A DNA stretch of 47,995 nucleotides from Bacteroidota bacterium (GCA_030706605.1 JAUZOE010000031.1:1-47995); one strand, 5' to 3'; shown: positions 8,311 through 17,595, numbered from the stretch's first letter. Notes: generated by a model from the sequence alone, not told the origin. Made by a program: numbers and translations.

Positions 8311-9966
8311 ATGGCCAAGTATATTTTTGTTACCGGAGGGGTTACTTCATCTTTAGGAAAGGGAATCATTGCAGCTTCACTTGCAAAACTTTTGCAGGCA
8401 AGGGGTTTGAAGGTAACTATTCAAAAATTTGATCCATATATTAACGTTGATCCGGGAACGCTTAATCCATACGAGCATGGGGAATGTTTTGTAACAGAAG
8501 ATGGTGCAGAAACCGATCTTGATTTGGGCCACTATGAACGTTTTTTGAATATCAACACCAGTCAGGCCAATAATGTAACTACTGGACGTATCTATCAAAC
8601 AGTTATTAACAGGGAAAGGGCAGGTGATTATTTGGGGAAAACTGTGCAGGTAGTGCCTCATATAACGGATGAAATTAAAAGAAGAATGAGGCTGCTTGGA
8701 GAAAAAAAAGAATTTGATATCATCATTACCGAAATCGGGGGAACGGTTGGCGATATTGAAAGCCTTCCATTTATAGAAGCGGTACGCCAAATCCAATGGG
8801 AATTGCCAGATGATGATTGCCTGGTAGTACATTTAACTTTAGTCCCTTATTTAAAAGCTGCAAAAGAATTAAAGACAAAGCCTACACAACAAAGTGTAAA
8901 ATTATTAAGTGCTAATGGCGTTCATCCTGACATTTTGGTATGCCGTACTGAACTCCCATTGGGCGATGATCTTAAAAAAAAGATAGCACTTTTTTGTAAC
9001 GTAAAGGAAGATTCGGTTATAGAATCTTTAGATGCCTCCACCATTTACGAAGTACCTATTTTAATGCTCAAGGAAAAACTGGATCTGATAGTAATGAAAA
9101 AATTAAATATTTCCAATCTACAGGAACCTGAACTTACCAAATGGAGAGAATTTTTAAATAAAGTAAAAAACCCAGGAACTAAAGTGACGATTGGTCTTAT
9201 TGGAAAATATATTGAATTGCAGGATGCCTATAAATCCATACTCGAATCCTTTATTCATGCAGGAGCTATGAATGATTGCAAAGTTCAGGTAGTAAATGTT
9301 CATAGTGAATTTATCAACAATGAAAATGTAGCAGAAAAATTAAAAGATCTTGATGGATTATTGGTAGCTCCGGGTTTTGGATTTAGAGGAGTAGAGGGTA
9401 AAATTATTGCTGTAAAATACGCAAGGGAGAATTACCTTCCATTTTTTGGAATTTGCCTCGGCATGCAAATGGCAGCTATTGAATTTGCCAGAAATGTCCT
9501 TGGAATTAAAGATGCTGATTCTACAGAGATGAACCATCAGACTCTCAATCCCGTTATTGACATGATGGAAGATCAAAAGAAAATTAATATCAAAGGAGGC
9601 ACTATGCGTTTGGGTTCATATCCTTGCACGATTAAAGAAAACACACTAGCATATTCTATTTATGATACTACAGAAATTAATGAAAGGCATCGGCATAGAT
9701 GGGAATTTAACAATAAATATCTGCAGCAATTTGAAGATGCTGGAATGATTGCGAGTGGGATTAATCCACAAACCAGCTTAGTAGAAATTATGGAAATTCC
9801 CAGTCATCCATTTTTTTTAGGTGTGCAATATCACCCCGAATTAAAAAGTACGGTAGAAAATCCTCAACCCATTTTTGTTCATTTTATTAAAGCTGCTAAA
9901 GATTTTCAAAAGGCAGATAAAATAAAGCCTGCAATTAATGCAGTAAAAGAAATGAGTACTAATTAA
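8311..9966 (+). CDS. pyrG: CTP synthase
   Basis: This 551-residue cytoplasmic enzyme makes CTP from UTP, ATP and glutamine. The N-terminal amidoligase domain opens with [16 protein letters not shown] (P-loop-like) and continues with [20 protein letters not shown] and the [11 protein letters not shown] motif near residues 147-157. The C-terminal class I glutamine amidotransferase domain has the nucleophile cysteine at about residue 382 in FGICLGMQ and the partner His-Glu in QYHPELKS. Length is typical of the family. The ATG at 8311 gives the conserved N-terminus [10 protein letters not shown]. Confidence 0.97.
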   Translation: MAKYIFVTGGVTSSLGKGIIAASLAKLLQARGLKVTIQKFDPYINVDPGTLNPYEHGECFVTEDGAETDLDLGHYERFLNINTSQANNVTTGRIYQTVINRERAGDYLGKTVQVVPHITDEIKRRMRLLGEKKEFDIIITEIGGTVGDIESLPFIEAVRQIQWELPDDDCLVVHLTLVPYLKAAKELKTKPTQQSVKLLSANGVHPDILVCRTELPLGDDLKKKIALFCNVKEDSVIESLDASTIYEVPILMLKEKLDLIVMKKLNISNLQEPELTKWREFLNKVKNPGTKVTIGLIGKYIELQDAYKSILESFIHAGAMNDCKVQVVNVHSEFINNENVAEKLKDLDGLLVAPGFGFRGVEGKIIAVKYARENYLPFFGICLGMQMAAIEFARNVLGIKDADSTEMNHQTLNPVIDMMEDQKKINIKGGTMRLGSYPCTIKENTLAYSIYDTTEINERHRHRWEFNNKYLQQFEDAGMIASGINPQTSLVEIMEIPSHPFFLGVQYHPELKSTVENPQPIFVHFIKAAKDFQKADKIKPAINAVKEMSTN

Positions 9967-10073
9967 TTCCTGCAGGACATAATTCTACATATAAAACCTA
10001 TCTGCCACGGGAAATATTAACATTTTTGTATGGTCCATATTTAAACTATGCAAATTCAAAAAGGTCGTTAATG

Positions 10074-10081
10074 TATCTTTG
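10074..10081 (+). promoter_or_regulatory. Candidate -7 element of lolA
   Basis: TATCTTTG matches TAnnTTTG exactly and lies 28 bases before the ATG at 10110, an appropriate distance. No clear TTG was seen at the -33 position. It also argues against the in-frame upstream start at 10026, which would precede the promoter. Confidence 0.45.
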
Positions 10082-10109
10082 CCACCCAAAAATTAAAATT
10101 AGTAAATTA

Positions 10110-10778
10110 ATGAAGATGATAAAATTATTACTCATAAGTGTTTTTGTATTTGCTGGTCTTGGTGTTTTTTCGCAAACTACAGATATGGGCAAAAGTGATC
10201 CGGATGCAAAAAAAATATTGGATGAAGTAAGCTCCAAGTTTAAATCTTATAAATCTGTGACTGCAAATTTTTCACTTAAAGTTGAAAATGCTGATGGTAA
10301 AGTAGTAGGCGTAAAATCAGGAGTAGTATATATGGAAGGGTCTAAATACCGGGTCAATATCTCAGGCCAGGAAATATACAGTGATGGAAGCAATATCTGG
10401 ACTTATGATAAATCCGCTGATGAAGTTCAGCTTACAAAGTTTGATCCATCATCAAACACTATTACACCGCAAAAAATGTTTACTAATTTTTATGATAAAG
10501 ATTTTTTATATAAGCTAAATAGTACTACTAAAGTAGGAAACAAAATTATTCAGGAAATAGAATTAACCCCGATCGATAAAACAAAAATATTTTTTAAAGT
10601 GCTTGTAAGTATTGATAAGAACTCCAAAAATATTGTTTCTACCAAAGTATTTGAAAAAAATGGCAATCGCTATATATATAATGTAACAGACATGAAAACA
10701 AATGTTAATCTTTCTAATTCATTATTTGTCTTTAATGCTAAAAATTATCCGAACGTTGAAGTAGTAGATTTAAGATAA
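10110..10778 (+). CDS. lolA: Outer-membrane lipoprotein carrier protein LolA family
   Basis: From the ATG at 10110 the product has 222 residues. It has a signal peptide (MKMIKLLLISVFVFAGLGVFS) followed by the LolA pattern KKILDEVSSKFKSYKSVTANFSL, then alternating beta strands, and SDGSNIWTYDKSADEVQLTKFD near the middle. LolA carries lipoproteins across the periplasm from the LolCDE transporter to the outer membrane. The frame is open 28 codons further upstream, but that extension (MYGPYLNYANSKRS) has no signal character and overlaps the candidate promoter. The gene is convergent with ubiX, 58 bases apart. Confidence 0.85.
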   Translation: MKMIKLLLISVFVFAGLGVFSQTTDMGKSDPDAKKILDEVSSKFKSYKSVTANFSLKVENADGKVVGVKSGVVYMEGSKYRVNISGQEIYSDGSNIWTYDKSADEVQLTKFDPSSNTITPQKMFTNFYDKDFLYKLNSTTKVGNKIIQEIELTPIDKTKIFFKVLVSIDKNSKNIVSTKVFEKNGNRYIYNVTDMKTNVNLSNSLFVFNAKNYPNVEVVDLR

Positions 10779-10836
10779 GATAGCAAACACAATATTTAGA
10801 ATTATATAAAAATGTGCTTTAAAAGGAAGCGTATTT

Positions 10837-11394
10837 TTATTTCCCCCATCTGAAGGTGTCTATTTTTAATCCAGCGAGATCAATCACCCGATCAACAACA
10901 GTAGCTACTACTTCTTCAATTGTTTTTGGATTACTATAAAATGAAGGAGTGGCTGGGCAAATAATTCCCCCAGCTTGAGTAATTGTTCCCATATTTTTCA
11001 GATGAATTAGGTTATAAGGGGTTTCTCTTACAACACAAATCAATTTCCGCTTTTCTTTTAAAACTACATCTGCAGCACGGGAAATAAGATCATTTGACAT
11101 ACCGGAAGCTATTCGCCCAATTGTACCCATACTGCAAGGAATAATGATCATTGTATCATAATTGCCTGATCCTGATGCAAAAGGTGCCATAAAATCATCC
11201 TTTTTATAGTAGGTAACCTCATATTTTTCGTAATCATTATCTCCCAATTCTGTTTCCCATACAAGTTTGGCATTATCTGTGACTACTAAATCTAAAGCAG
11301 ACCACTGAGATTTTATGGAAACAAGTTTTTCTAACAACAATTTAGCATAAATAGAACCACTGGCCCCTGTAATTGCTATCACAATTTTATTCAT
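10837..11394 (-). CDS. ubiX: UbiX/Pad1-family flavin prenyltransferase
   Basis: This 185-residue protein has the UbiX signature MNKIVIAITGASGSIYAKLLLEKL at the N-terminus, PCSMGTIGRIASGMSNDLISRAADV in the middle and RETPYNLIHLKNM near residues 123-135. UbiX attaches a dimethylallyl group to FMN to give prenylated FMN, the cofactor of UbiD-type decarboxylases. In a menaquinone-using bacterium it would serve a UbiD-like decarboxylase elsewhere in the genome, as none is encoded here. It is divergent from the thioredoxin-like gene at 11473. The sequence and length fit the family well. Confidence 0.93.
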   Translation of the reverse strand: MNKIVIAITGASGSIYAKLLLEKLVSIKSQWSALDLVVTDNAKLVWETELGDNDYEKYEVTYYKKDDFMAPFASGSGNYDTMIIIPCSMGTIGRIASGMSNDLISRAADVVLKEKRKLICVVRETPYNLIHLKNMGTITQAGGIICPATPSFYSNPKTIEEVVATVVDRVIDLAGLKIDTFRWGK

Positions 11395-11472
11395 AATTCA
11401 AAAAATTAAAAATTAAAAAAATATTTTATCCATCAAACCCAATAAAAACAAAAAAACTGCGTTTAATAGCTT

Positions 11473-12003
11473 ATGGAAAGAAAAGCGGTATTTGCATTAA
11501 TTGCCTGTTGGTTTATTTTTTGCTTTGCCAAAGTTAATCCAACTGTAAAAGAAAAAATAAATTGGTTGAGCATAGATGAATTAAACTTAAAGCTAAAAAC
11601 TGAAACAAAGCCTGTGTTAATTGATCTTTTTACTAACTGGTGCTATTGGTGTAAAGTAATGGATAAAAAAACATATAATGATTCAAAAGTTATTTCATAT
11701 ATAAATAATCATTTTTATGCCGTGAAATTAAATGCAGAAACAAAAGAGACAGTTGAGTGGAACAATAAAGATTATAAGTACAATTCAGAATCTAAGTTAA
11801 ATGACTTTACATTTTATGTAACTCAAGGTCAGGTAGGATTTCCTACGACAGTTATTTTTCCGGAAGCAAAACAACCTCCGGCATCAATTCCAGGTTTTAT
11901 GGAACCAAAGGATATTGAATCAATACTTAAGTATTTTGGAGAAGGATATTATAAAACTCAAAAATTTGAAGAATTTTCGGCAAATTTCAAACCAACATGG
12001 TGA
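11473..12003 (+). CDS. Exported thioredoxin-like (DUF255-type) protein
   Basis: This 176-residue protein has an N-terminal hydrophobic signal segment (AVFALIACWFIFCF). A thioredoxin fold follows, with the redox motif CYWC in TNWCYWCKVMDKKTY near residues 55-69 and a cis-proline region in GQVGFPTTVIFP. The pattern WCxWCKxMxxxTY with a helix of the xxVxxYIxxHFY type is typical of DUF255/thioredoxin_7 proteins such as those that keep periplasmic cysteines reduced. The substrate is unknown. Its 3' end leads into the first copy of the duplicated 95-nt element, whose hairpin and T-run probably end its transcript. Confidence 0.75.
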   Translation: MERKAVFALIACWFIFCFAKVNPTVKEKINWLSIDELNLKLKTETKPVLIDLFTNWCYWCKVMDKKTYNDSKVISYINNHFYAVKLNAETKETVEWNNKDYKYNSESKLNDFTFYVTQGQVGFPTTVIFPEAKQPPASIPGFMEPKDIESILKYFGEGYYKTQKFEEFSANFKPTW

Positions 12004-12012
12004 AAACCATTA

Positions 12013-12107
12013 AAAATATTAGGAAACTGTATTTCAGTTTCAAACTCGGTTTTTCATAGGATATTGGATTATAACAGGGGTGGATTTCCATCCGGCCCCT
12101 TTTTTAT
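12013..12107 (+). repeat. Duplicated 95-nt structured element, copy 1 (with terminator hairpin)
   Basis: These 95 bases recur at 12252-12346 with only two differences (CC becomes TA in a loop). Within the unit are a hairpin GAAACTG-TATTT-CAGTTTC (12023-12041) and a GC-rich hairpin (12077-12099: GGGG, GGAT, loop, ATCC, CCCC) followed by six T residues. The second is a classical intrinsic terminator on the plus strand. This copy begins 10 bases past the thioredoxin-like stop, so it can act as that gene's 3' UTR. A separate small RNA is also possible. Confidence 0.75.
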
Positions 12108-12251
12108 TCTTATCATCTTATAAAATATAATTGCAGATGCATCGTTTTTGTATCAGATGCAGTCTTCCTTATACAAAGATAAGAATTTCTAAAATTCAAG
12201 TTGTAAAGGGTTGTAAAACAAATCAAGCAAGAAAAAAAGCGAAAGCTATTT
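12108..12251. other. Spacer between the two 95-nt copies, no gene seen
   Basis: I found no ORF of interest in these 144 bases. They hold short direct repeats (CAGATGCA at about 12134 and 12154; GTTGTAAA twice near 12200-12220). They also hold CAAAGATA at 12174-12181, which read on the minus strand is TATCTTTG and fits the -7 consensus. That raises the possibility of leftward transcription across copy 1. Confidence 0.4.
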
Positions 12252-12346
12252 AAAATATTAGGAAACTGTATTTCAGTTTCAAACTCGGTTTTTCATAGGA
12301 TATTGGATTATAACAGGGGTGGATTTTAATCCGGCCCCTTTTTTAT
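12252..12346 (+). repeat. Duplicated 95-nt structured element, copy 2 (with terminator hairpin)
   Basis: This is the second copy of the unit at 12013-12107, 93 of 95 bases identical. Both hairpins are kept. The two changes fall only in the loop of the terminator hairpin (TTCC becomes TTTA), so pairing is untouched. The T-run follows at about 12339-12344. It lies 62 bases from the end of the convergent DUF2207 gene. Confidence 0.75.
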
Positions 12347-12408
12347 GTATATTATTTCTCAATATTTATATTGACAATAATTGTATTTTATTATTCCACA
12401 ACTTTCTA

Positions 12409-14130
12409 TTACCAGCTACTCCCCCCTCCACCTCCGAAGCCGCCGCCAGAAAAACCTCCACCACCGCTAAAGCTGCCTCCACTACTGCCACTACTATGCG
12501 GAGTAGCATAAAAATTACTGCTCATAGCATTCATAGAATGATCTAGACTATTCATAAACAACAGGGTATTAAAATTTCCTCCCGAATAATTACCCGAATA
12601 CCATTTGGGCGGCTGGATTTCTAATCCTTTTAATTTGTCTTTCCAGGTATCGGCTATATCAAAAACAATAGCATAAGGCAATACTTTATCAAAATAATTT
12701 TCGTCCTGCTTTAAAAATTCCCCCAAACGATCTTTTTCTACTGATTTAATAAATTCTTTAAACCCTAATAATTTCTGATAGAGCGCCGTACCTTTTTTTG
12801 TTTTTTTAGACATTAATGATCCAAAAACAACTATTATGATAGCACTCGAAAGAATACCGATTCCTAGCCATAATTTTTCAAGCCAGTTACTGATTAAAGT
12901 AATTGCGCCATATACAAAAAACACCACTCCTAACAATATAAACAAAATGCCTATTCCTCTTGAATATTTTACGTAATAATCATCCTTATTGATCTCTGCT
13001 TCCAGTTCTAATTTTGCTGTATTCATGGTTGTATAAAGCACATTCTTTAAATCACTGAGCAACACTATATCTCCGGTTTTAAATATGCCATTAAACAAGG
13101 TTCTTTCAAATGCAAGTGAAGCACCAGGCAAATCTTTTAGCTTTACAAACTCATATTCTTTATTTTTTATCAACCCCAATAAAGCTTTCTTTTCAATTTC
13201 ATTAATTTTTAAATACCCTCCTGCACCCCAGTAAGGGACAAGTGCTGTGAGATCTCTCCTGTCGAGCTTGCCATCAATAATATATCCCGACACACTTGGA
13301 CTTACATTTTCAGGAGGATAAAACTCTGTCTGGATAGTAACTTCATCATCTTTACCCCATTTTTTCCAGGTAAAAAACATTCCTGCAAAAACAAGAAAAG
13401 GTAGAATAATCCAGAACCATCCCAAAAAACGATAATCAGTTTGCATTAAAAAATCTTTGGGGAAAGTGATGCCAACTGTTACTCCCTGGTTATCATTTAA
13501 GGATTGCGTGGTATGCCCATAAAAGATTTTATTTTCTTCCCATTTAGTTATTGTATTATTTTCTTTGGATCCTAAAGAACCAGTTGCTACAAAAAAAGTT
13601 GGAGTCTGGGGAAGTGCATCGTATAATTCAATTTTGAAATTGACATCAGCAATAGTAGTCGCCCATTGATCCCCTATTAAATTAAAATAAAATTCTGAAT
13701 GATCTTTGAAAAAATTAATAGCATTTAACACCCGGTAACTAATTACATAATGTTGATCACCTTCCACATATTTATTTTTAGAACCGATTTTTATCACCTT
13801 ATAATCGCCCTGTTTGCTTACACTATAATCCCATCCATTCACATTTATATGATCCACTATGGTATGGATGTAGCCACCTGATTCCAACTGAAGATCCGCT
13901 TTTTCAATTCCGGGTGGCAAATTCTCTAAACGGTATTTGTAGGGAATTTGCCTGATAATGCCATGACGCGATTCTGTAAAATGTACGTTGATAGTTTCGG
14001 TGATATCAATGGAAGCATCTTTATTTATTTTCGCATCTACATTATAATGGGTGATGGTAAATGCTTCCTGCGCATTTGCATATTTTAAAAAGGGAACAGA
14101 GAGAAAAATAAGGACAAAAAGTTTTTTCAT
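12409..14130 (-). CDS. DUF2207 membrane protein
   Basis: This 573-residue protein begins with a signal peptide (MKKLFVLIFLSVPFLKYANA). It then has the DUF2207 extracytoplasmic domain (ITHYNVDAKINKDASIDITETINVHF), a membrane span near residues 230-250, a winged-helix-like cytoplasmic region, and two adjacent spans near 395-440. It ends in a glycine/serine tail (SGGGGFSGGGFGGGGGSSW), a usual feature of the family. The biochemical role is unknown. It follows lemA by 12 bases on the same strand, and LemA/DUF2207 neighbours are common across bacteria, which suggests a joint envelope function. Confidence 0.88.
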   Translation of the reverse strand: MKKLFVLIFLSVPFLKYANAQEAFTITHYNVDAKINKDASIDITETINVHFTESRHGIIRQIPYKYRLENLPPGIEKADLQLESGGYIHTIVDHINVNGWDYSVSKQGDYKVIKIGSKNKYVEGDQHYVISYRVLNAINFFKDHSEFYFNLIGDQWATTIADVNFKIELYDALPQTPTFFVATGSLGSKENNTITKWEENKIFYGHTTQSLNDNQGVTVGITFPKDFLMQTDYRFLGWFWIILPFLVFAGMFFTWKKWGKDDEVTIQTEFYPPENVSPSVSGYIIDGKLDRRDLTALVPYWGAGGYLKINEIEKKALLGLIKNKEYEFVKLKDLPGASLAFERTLFNGIFKTGDIVLLSDLKNVLYTTMNTAKLELEAEINKDDYYVKYSRGIGILFILLGVVFFVYGAITLISNWLEKLWLGIGILSSAIIIVVFGSLMSKKTKKGTALYQKLLGFKEFIKSVEKDRLGEFLKQDENYFDKVLPYAIVFDIADTWKDKLKGLEIQPPKWYSGNYSGGNFNTLLFMNSLDHSMNAMSSNFYATPHSSGSSGGSFSGGGGFSGGGFGGGGGSSW

Positions 14131-14142
14131 CTTTTGAATGAT

Positions 14143-14700
14143 TTAAAACTTTACTTCTACATTTTGCGCTTCCTGGGGATTATCCAATTCATAAAATTCA
14201 CGAACTTTAAACCCTGTAAACCCTGCAAAAAGTACTCCCGGAAATTGCTGAATGGAGGTATTGTAATCTCTAACGGTAGCGTTATAATACCGCCGGGCAT
14301 TTCCCAGGTCGCCTTCAATACTTTGCAAAGCGGTTTGAAGTTCCATGAAGTTTTGATTGGCTTTTAATTCAGGATAATTTTCTGCAATAGCAAGTAACCC
14401 CCTTAGTGCACCACCTAACGCCTGATTAGCCTGAGCAGCTCCCTGCACATCACTGGGAGACACAGCCACGGCAGCATTTCTGGCTTGAGTTACTTTTTCA
14501 AAAGTTTCACTTTCATGCGCTGCATATCCTTTTACCGTATTCACTAAATTAGGAATCAGGTCAAAACGTTTTTTCAAAAAAACACGGATATCACTCCAAC
14601 TATTATCCACTTTTATTTTCAATTTTACAAACCTATTGTACATGCCAATAACCCAGATAACTAATAATATAATGATGCCGGGAAGTATCCAAATTGCCAT
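14143..14700 (-). CDS. LemA family protein
   Basis: This 185-residue protein has one N-terminal membrane helix (IWILPGIIILLVIWVIGMYN) followed by the conserved LemA helix VDNSWSDIRVFLKKRFDLIPNLVNTVKGYAAHE and the C-terminal ARRYYNATVRDYNTSIQQFPG. The fold is an all-helical bundle facing the periplasm. The molecular function is not settled. It is the first gene of a two-gene unit with the DUF2207 protein and is divergent from DUF389. Confidence 0.93.
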   Translation of the reverse strand: MAIWILPGIIILLVIWVIGMYNRFVKLKIKVDNSWSDIRVFLKKRFDLIPNLVNTVKGYAAHESETFEKVTQARNAAVAVSPSDVQGAAQANQALGGALRGLLAIAENYPELKANQNFMELQTALQSIEGDLGNARRYYNATVRDYNTSIQQFPGVLFAGFTGFKVREFYELDNPQEAQNVEVKF

Positions 14701-14834
14701 AATAATCAGATTTAGAATTTAAAAATTTTGAAAACAGTATTCAATTCGTATTGCAATTTAAGAAAATTGAAGAGGTTATTTTTTAATAATCATTAAATAT
14801 CTTCTTGTATATTTAAATTAGATTATCAATTGAC

Positions 14835-14891
14835 ATGAAAAATAATATCCCCCTGGCTGGCACTCTGCTGCTTGTTGTTTGCTGTTTATAA
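14835..14891 (+). CDS. Possible 18-residue hydrophobic leader peptide upstream of DUF389
   Basis: ATG at 14835 opens a frame of 18 codons, MKNNIPLAGTLLLVVCCL, closed by TAA at 14889-14891. The product would be a short membrane-type peptide. Its stop lies 10 bases before the DUF389 ATG at 14902, so it could be a leader or translational coupler. A chance ORF is equally possible, and no conservation could be checked. Confidence 0.25.
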   Translation: MKNNIPLAGTLLLVVCCL

Positions 14892-14901
14892 AACAAATTA
14901 T

Positions 14902-16263
14902 ATGAAACAATTACAATTGGTCAGTAAAATTTTGAATTACGTTAGCCTGAAAAAAGAAATAGACAATGTCGAAAAAATTCATGAGTCCATTTCAAAAGAT
15001 ATCGTATTTAAAGGCACTAATTTTTGGGTTTTGATTTTTGCGGTAGTAGTTGCATCTATCGGGCTGAATATCAATTCAACAGCAGTAATAATAGGCGCAA
15101 TGCTTATTTCTCCACTTATGGGGCCCAGTATTGGTATGGGTTACAGCATAGCAACTTACAATTTTCCACTTCTAAAAAAAGCAGCCAAAAATTTATCCTT
15201 TGCCGTAGCCGGGAGTTTAATGGCTTCCACTGCCTATTTTGCGATAAGTCCTATATCCACTGCACATTCAGAATTACTGGCACGCACCAGCCCAAATATC
15301 TATGATGTATTGATCGCCTTATTCGGTGGTCTTGCCGGAATTATTGCTATTGCGAGTAAGCAAAAAGGGAATGTAATTCCCGGTGTGGCAATTGCCACTG
15401 CCCTGATGCCACCATTATGTACTGCGGGATATGGACTGGCAACCGGTCATTTTTTTTATTTTTTTGGCGCTATTTACCTCTTTACAATCAATATTGTTTT
15501 TATATCCTTTGCAGCCCTTATTGTTTCCCAGATGCTAAAATTTCCGCTGAGAGCTATCGTAGAAGATGTACAAAAGAAAAGAATTAATAGGTGGATCAGC
15601 ATAGTGATAATTTTAATAATAATCCCGAGTATTTATTTTGGCTATCTCCTGGTACAGAAAGATAAGTTCACCGAAAATGCCAACACATTTATAAAAAATG
15701 TAAGCATAGTAAAGGGAAATTATCTTCTAAAAAGTCAGATTAATCCTGATGCGAAAACAATTACATTGGTTTATGGCGGAGAAACAATGAACGAGAATGA
15801 AAAAAATTCAATTATTGAAAAAGCAAATGACTTTTCACTTAATAAAGCTAAAATAATATTTCAAAAGGGGTTATCTTTTGATTTCATTGACACCAAAACG
15901 GGAGAAGTAGAAAACCTGAAAGGCGAGTTGAACAGGTTAAATATTGTACTTCAGGAAAAACAAAATCAGATAGACAGCATTCAAAAAAGCAGATTTATAG
16001 GAAAACAAATACTGAATGAAATAAAAAACCTGTATCCCCAGATTATAACCTGTTCCTATGCTGACTCTTATGTTTTCAATGACACTATAGCTAATCCCTC
16101 CAAAATAGGGATAGTGGCATTTACTACTCAAAATAATCAATTAAAAGACCTGGATAAAGGGAAAATAAATAGCTGGCTTAAAACAAGGCTAAAAGAAGAC
16201 AGCATCACAGTTTATTACCAAAACATCGCTATTAAAACTTCCGGCAAGGACCGCCGGAAATAA
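14902..16263 (+). CDS. DUF389 (TIGR00341-type) membrane protein
   Basis: From the ATG at 14902 this is a 453-residue protein. About six membrane spans occupy the first 230 residues and carry the family motifs NSTAVIIGAMLISPLMGPSIGMGYS and PGVAIATALMPPLCTAGYG. A soluble C-terminal region follows, with a coiled-coil-like stretch (VENLKGELNRLNIVLQEKQNQID) and a beta-rich end. The in-frame TTG at 14872 would add ten residues overlapping the mini-ORF stop region; the ATG is preferred. The family's function is unknown, and transporter or envelope roles have been suggested. It stands alone between divergent lemA and convergent ispH. Confidence 0.85.
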   Translation: MKQLQLVSKILNYVSLKKEIDNVEKIHESISKDIVFKGTNFWVLIFAVVVASIGLNINSTAVIIGAMLISPLMGPSIGMGYSIATYNFPLLKKAAKNLSFAVAGSLMASTAYFAISPISTAHSELLARTSPNIYDVLIALFGGLAGIIAIASKQKGNVIPGVAIATALMPPLCTAGYGLATGHFFYFFGAIYLFTINIVFISFAALIVSQMLKFPLRAIVEDVQKKRINRWISIVIILIIIPSIYFGYLLVQKDKFTENANTFIKNVSIVKGNYLLKSQINPDAKTITLVYGGETMNENEKNSIIEKANDFSLNKAKIIFQKGLSFDFIDTKTGEVENLKGELNRLNIVLQEKQNQIDSIQKSRFIGKQILNEIKNLYPQIITCSYADSYVFNDTIANPSKIGIVAFTTQNNQLKDLDKGKINSWLKTRLKEDSITVYYQNIAIKTSGKDRRK

Positions 16264-16356
16264 ATAAAACACTTACTCATATTACAAGTTGGAATGCACA
16301 GATTATTTTCTTAGAATCCTGATTTAGATTTATTATAGGAGAGATAGTTTTCTAAA

Positions 16357-17595
16357 TCAATTCAGTGAACTGCTAAACTCCCGGATAACATCCTCTGTCG
16401 TTTTGGGCGATTTTAAAAACCTGACAAGTTTTTTAATAACTCCCTCCACCATTGCATCGGGACAACTGGCACCACTTGTAATAAGAATTTTTGCTGGTTT
16501 TCTTTCGGGCAAATAAGAAAGAGTGGTAATTACTTTTTTCTTTTTCAAACTGTAATGATGTATTTCCTTTGAAGAAATGATTTCATCTTCTGAACTGATA
16601 AAATAAGTAGGTAATTTTTCCTCGCATAAATCTACAAGGTGCGATGTATTGGAACTATTATAGCCCCCCAAAACAATTGCCAGATCAGCCTTTGTTTCAA
16701 GCAAGGCATATACAGCACCCTGGTTTTCATTAGTGGCATAGCAAAGTGTGTCGCGGGTATCTGCAAACCTTTCCATAATACCAGCATCCCCCAAATTATA
16801 TTTTTCTTCCATAATTTTTTTTAAAAAATCAGCTATCGCCTGTGTGTCGCTCGCAAGCATAGTAGTTTGATTGACCACGCCAATTTTTTGAAGATCATAT
16901 TCTACATTAAATCCATCTGAATATTGTCCTTTAAATTGTTTGTAAAATTTTTCGGGAGCATTTTTCCCCAAAATATAATTAGATAATTCAATGGCTTCAT
17001 TCATATCCTTAACAACTACAGTTGGGGAATTAATGGCACTGTGACTAAAAGTGGCCCGGGTTTCTTCATGCTGGGGTTTGCCATGTACTATTATCGTGTA
17101 CTTGTTTTTTGCGATAGCCTGTGCACGGTTCCATACCTTTTCTACAAATGGACAGGTTGTATTATATTTTTCTATTTCAATTCCTGCCTCTTTTAATTGC
17201 TTTTCAATTTGCAAAGTAGTGCCAAAAGCAGGGATCAGCACAATATCGTCTTTTGTAAGTTGCTCAAAAGGTATGAGCATATTGCCTTTGGTATCCATTA
17301 AAAATTCTACACCCCGGCTTTTAAGGTCTGCATTTACATGCGGATTATGAATCATTTCGCTCAACAAAAAAATTTTTTTACCAGGATTTTCGTCAATAGT
17401 TCTAAAAGCTATTTCAATAGCATTTTCTACTCCATAGCAAAAACCAAAATGACGGGCCAGGTATACATGGACGGTTCCAAAATCTAAAAAGCTTGGAGCA
17501 AAATCCTTTTTGAGCTTATCATCTTGTCTTCGTTTATTCTTTATAGCTGTAATTAGTGGGCTACGGTAAATAAGCGGAATTTCAAATTTCTTCAT
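16357..17595 (-). CDS. ispH: 4-hydroxy-3-methylbut-2-enyl diphosphate reductase, plant/cyanobacterial type
   Basis: This is the last enzyme of the MEP isoprenoid pathway, an iron-sulfur reductase giving IPP and DMAPP. At 412 residues it is longer than the roughly 316-residue enterobacterial form. The three cluster cysteines are visible at C53 (HFGFCYGVENA), C148 (NTTCPFV) and C285 (DTLCYATNE). The substrate motif is HEETRATF, and VVNQTTML and YNSSNTSHL follow. HEET and NQTTML are the plant/cyanobacterial variant rather than the E. coli one. An N-terminal extension of about 40 residues precedes the first motif. The gene is divergent from the GH13 gene. Confidence 0.93.
   Translation of the reverse strand: MKKFEIPLIYRSPLITAIKNKRRQDDKLKKDFAPSFLDFGTVHVYLARHFGFCYGVENAIEIAFRTIDENPGKKIFLLSEMIHNPHVNADLKSRGVEFLMDTKGNMLIPFEQLTKDDIVLIPAFGTTLQIEKQLKEAGIEIEKYNTTCPFVEKVWNRAQAIAKNKYTIIVHGKPQHEETRATFSHSAINSPTVVVKDMNEAIELSNYILGKNAPEKFYKQFKGQYSDGFNVEYDLQKIGVVNQTTMLASDTQAIADFLKKIMEEKYNLGDAGIMERFADTRDTLCYATNENQGAVYALLETKADLAIVLGGYNSSNTSHLVDLCEEKLPTYFISSEDEIISSKEIHHYSLKKKKVITTLSYLPERKPAKILITSGASCPDAMVEGVIKKLVRFLKSPKTTEDVIREFSSSLN

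Noticed and set aside
8377-8832. 151-codon minus-strand ORF within pyrG
   Set aside because: It is antisense to the conserved amidoligase domain and has no recognisable motif.
10026-10109. Upstream start of LolA
   Set aside because: The extension would place a non-signal sequence before the signal peptide and would overlap the -7 box at 10074.
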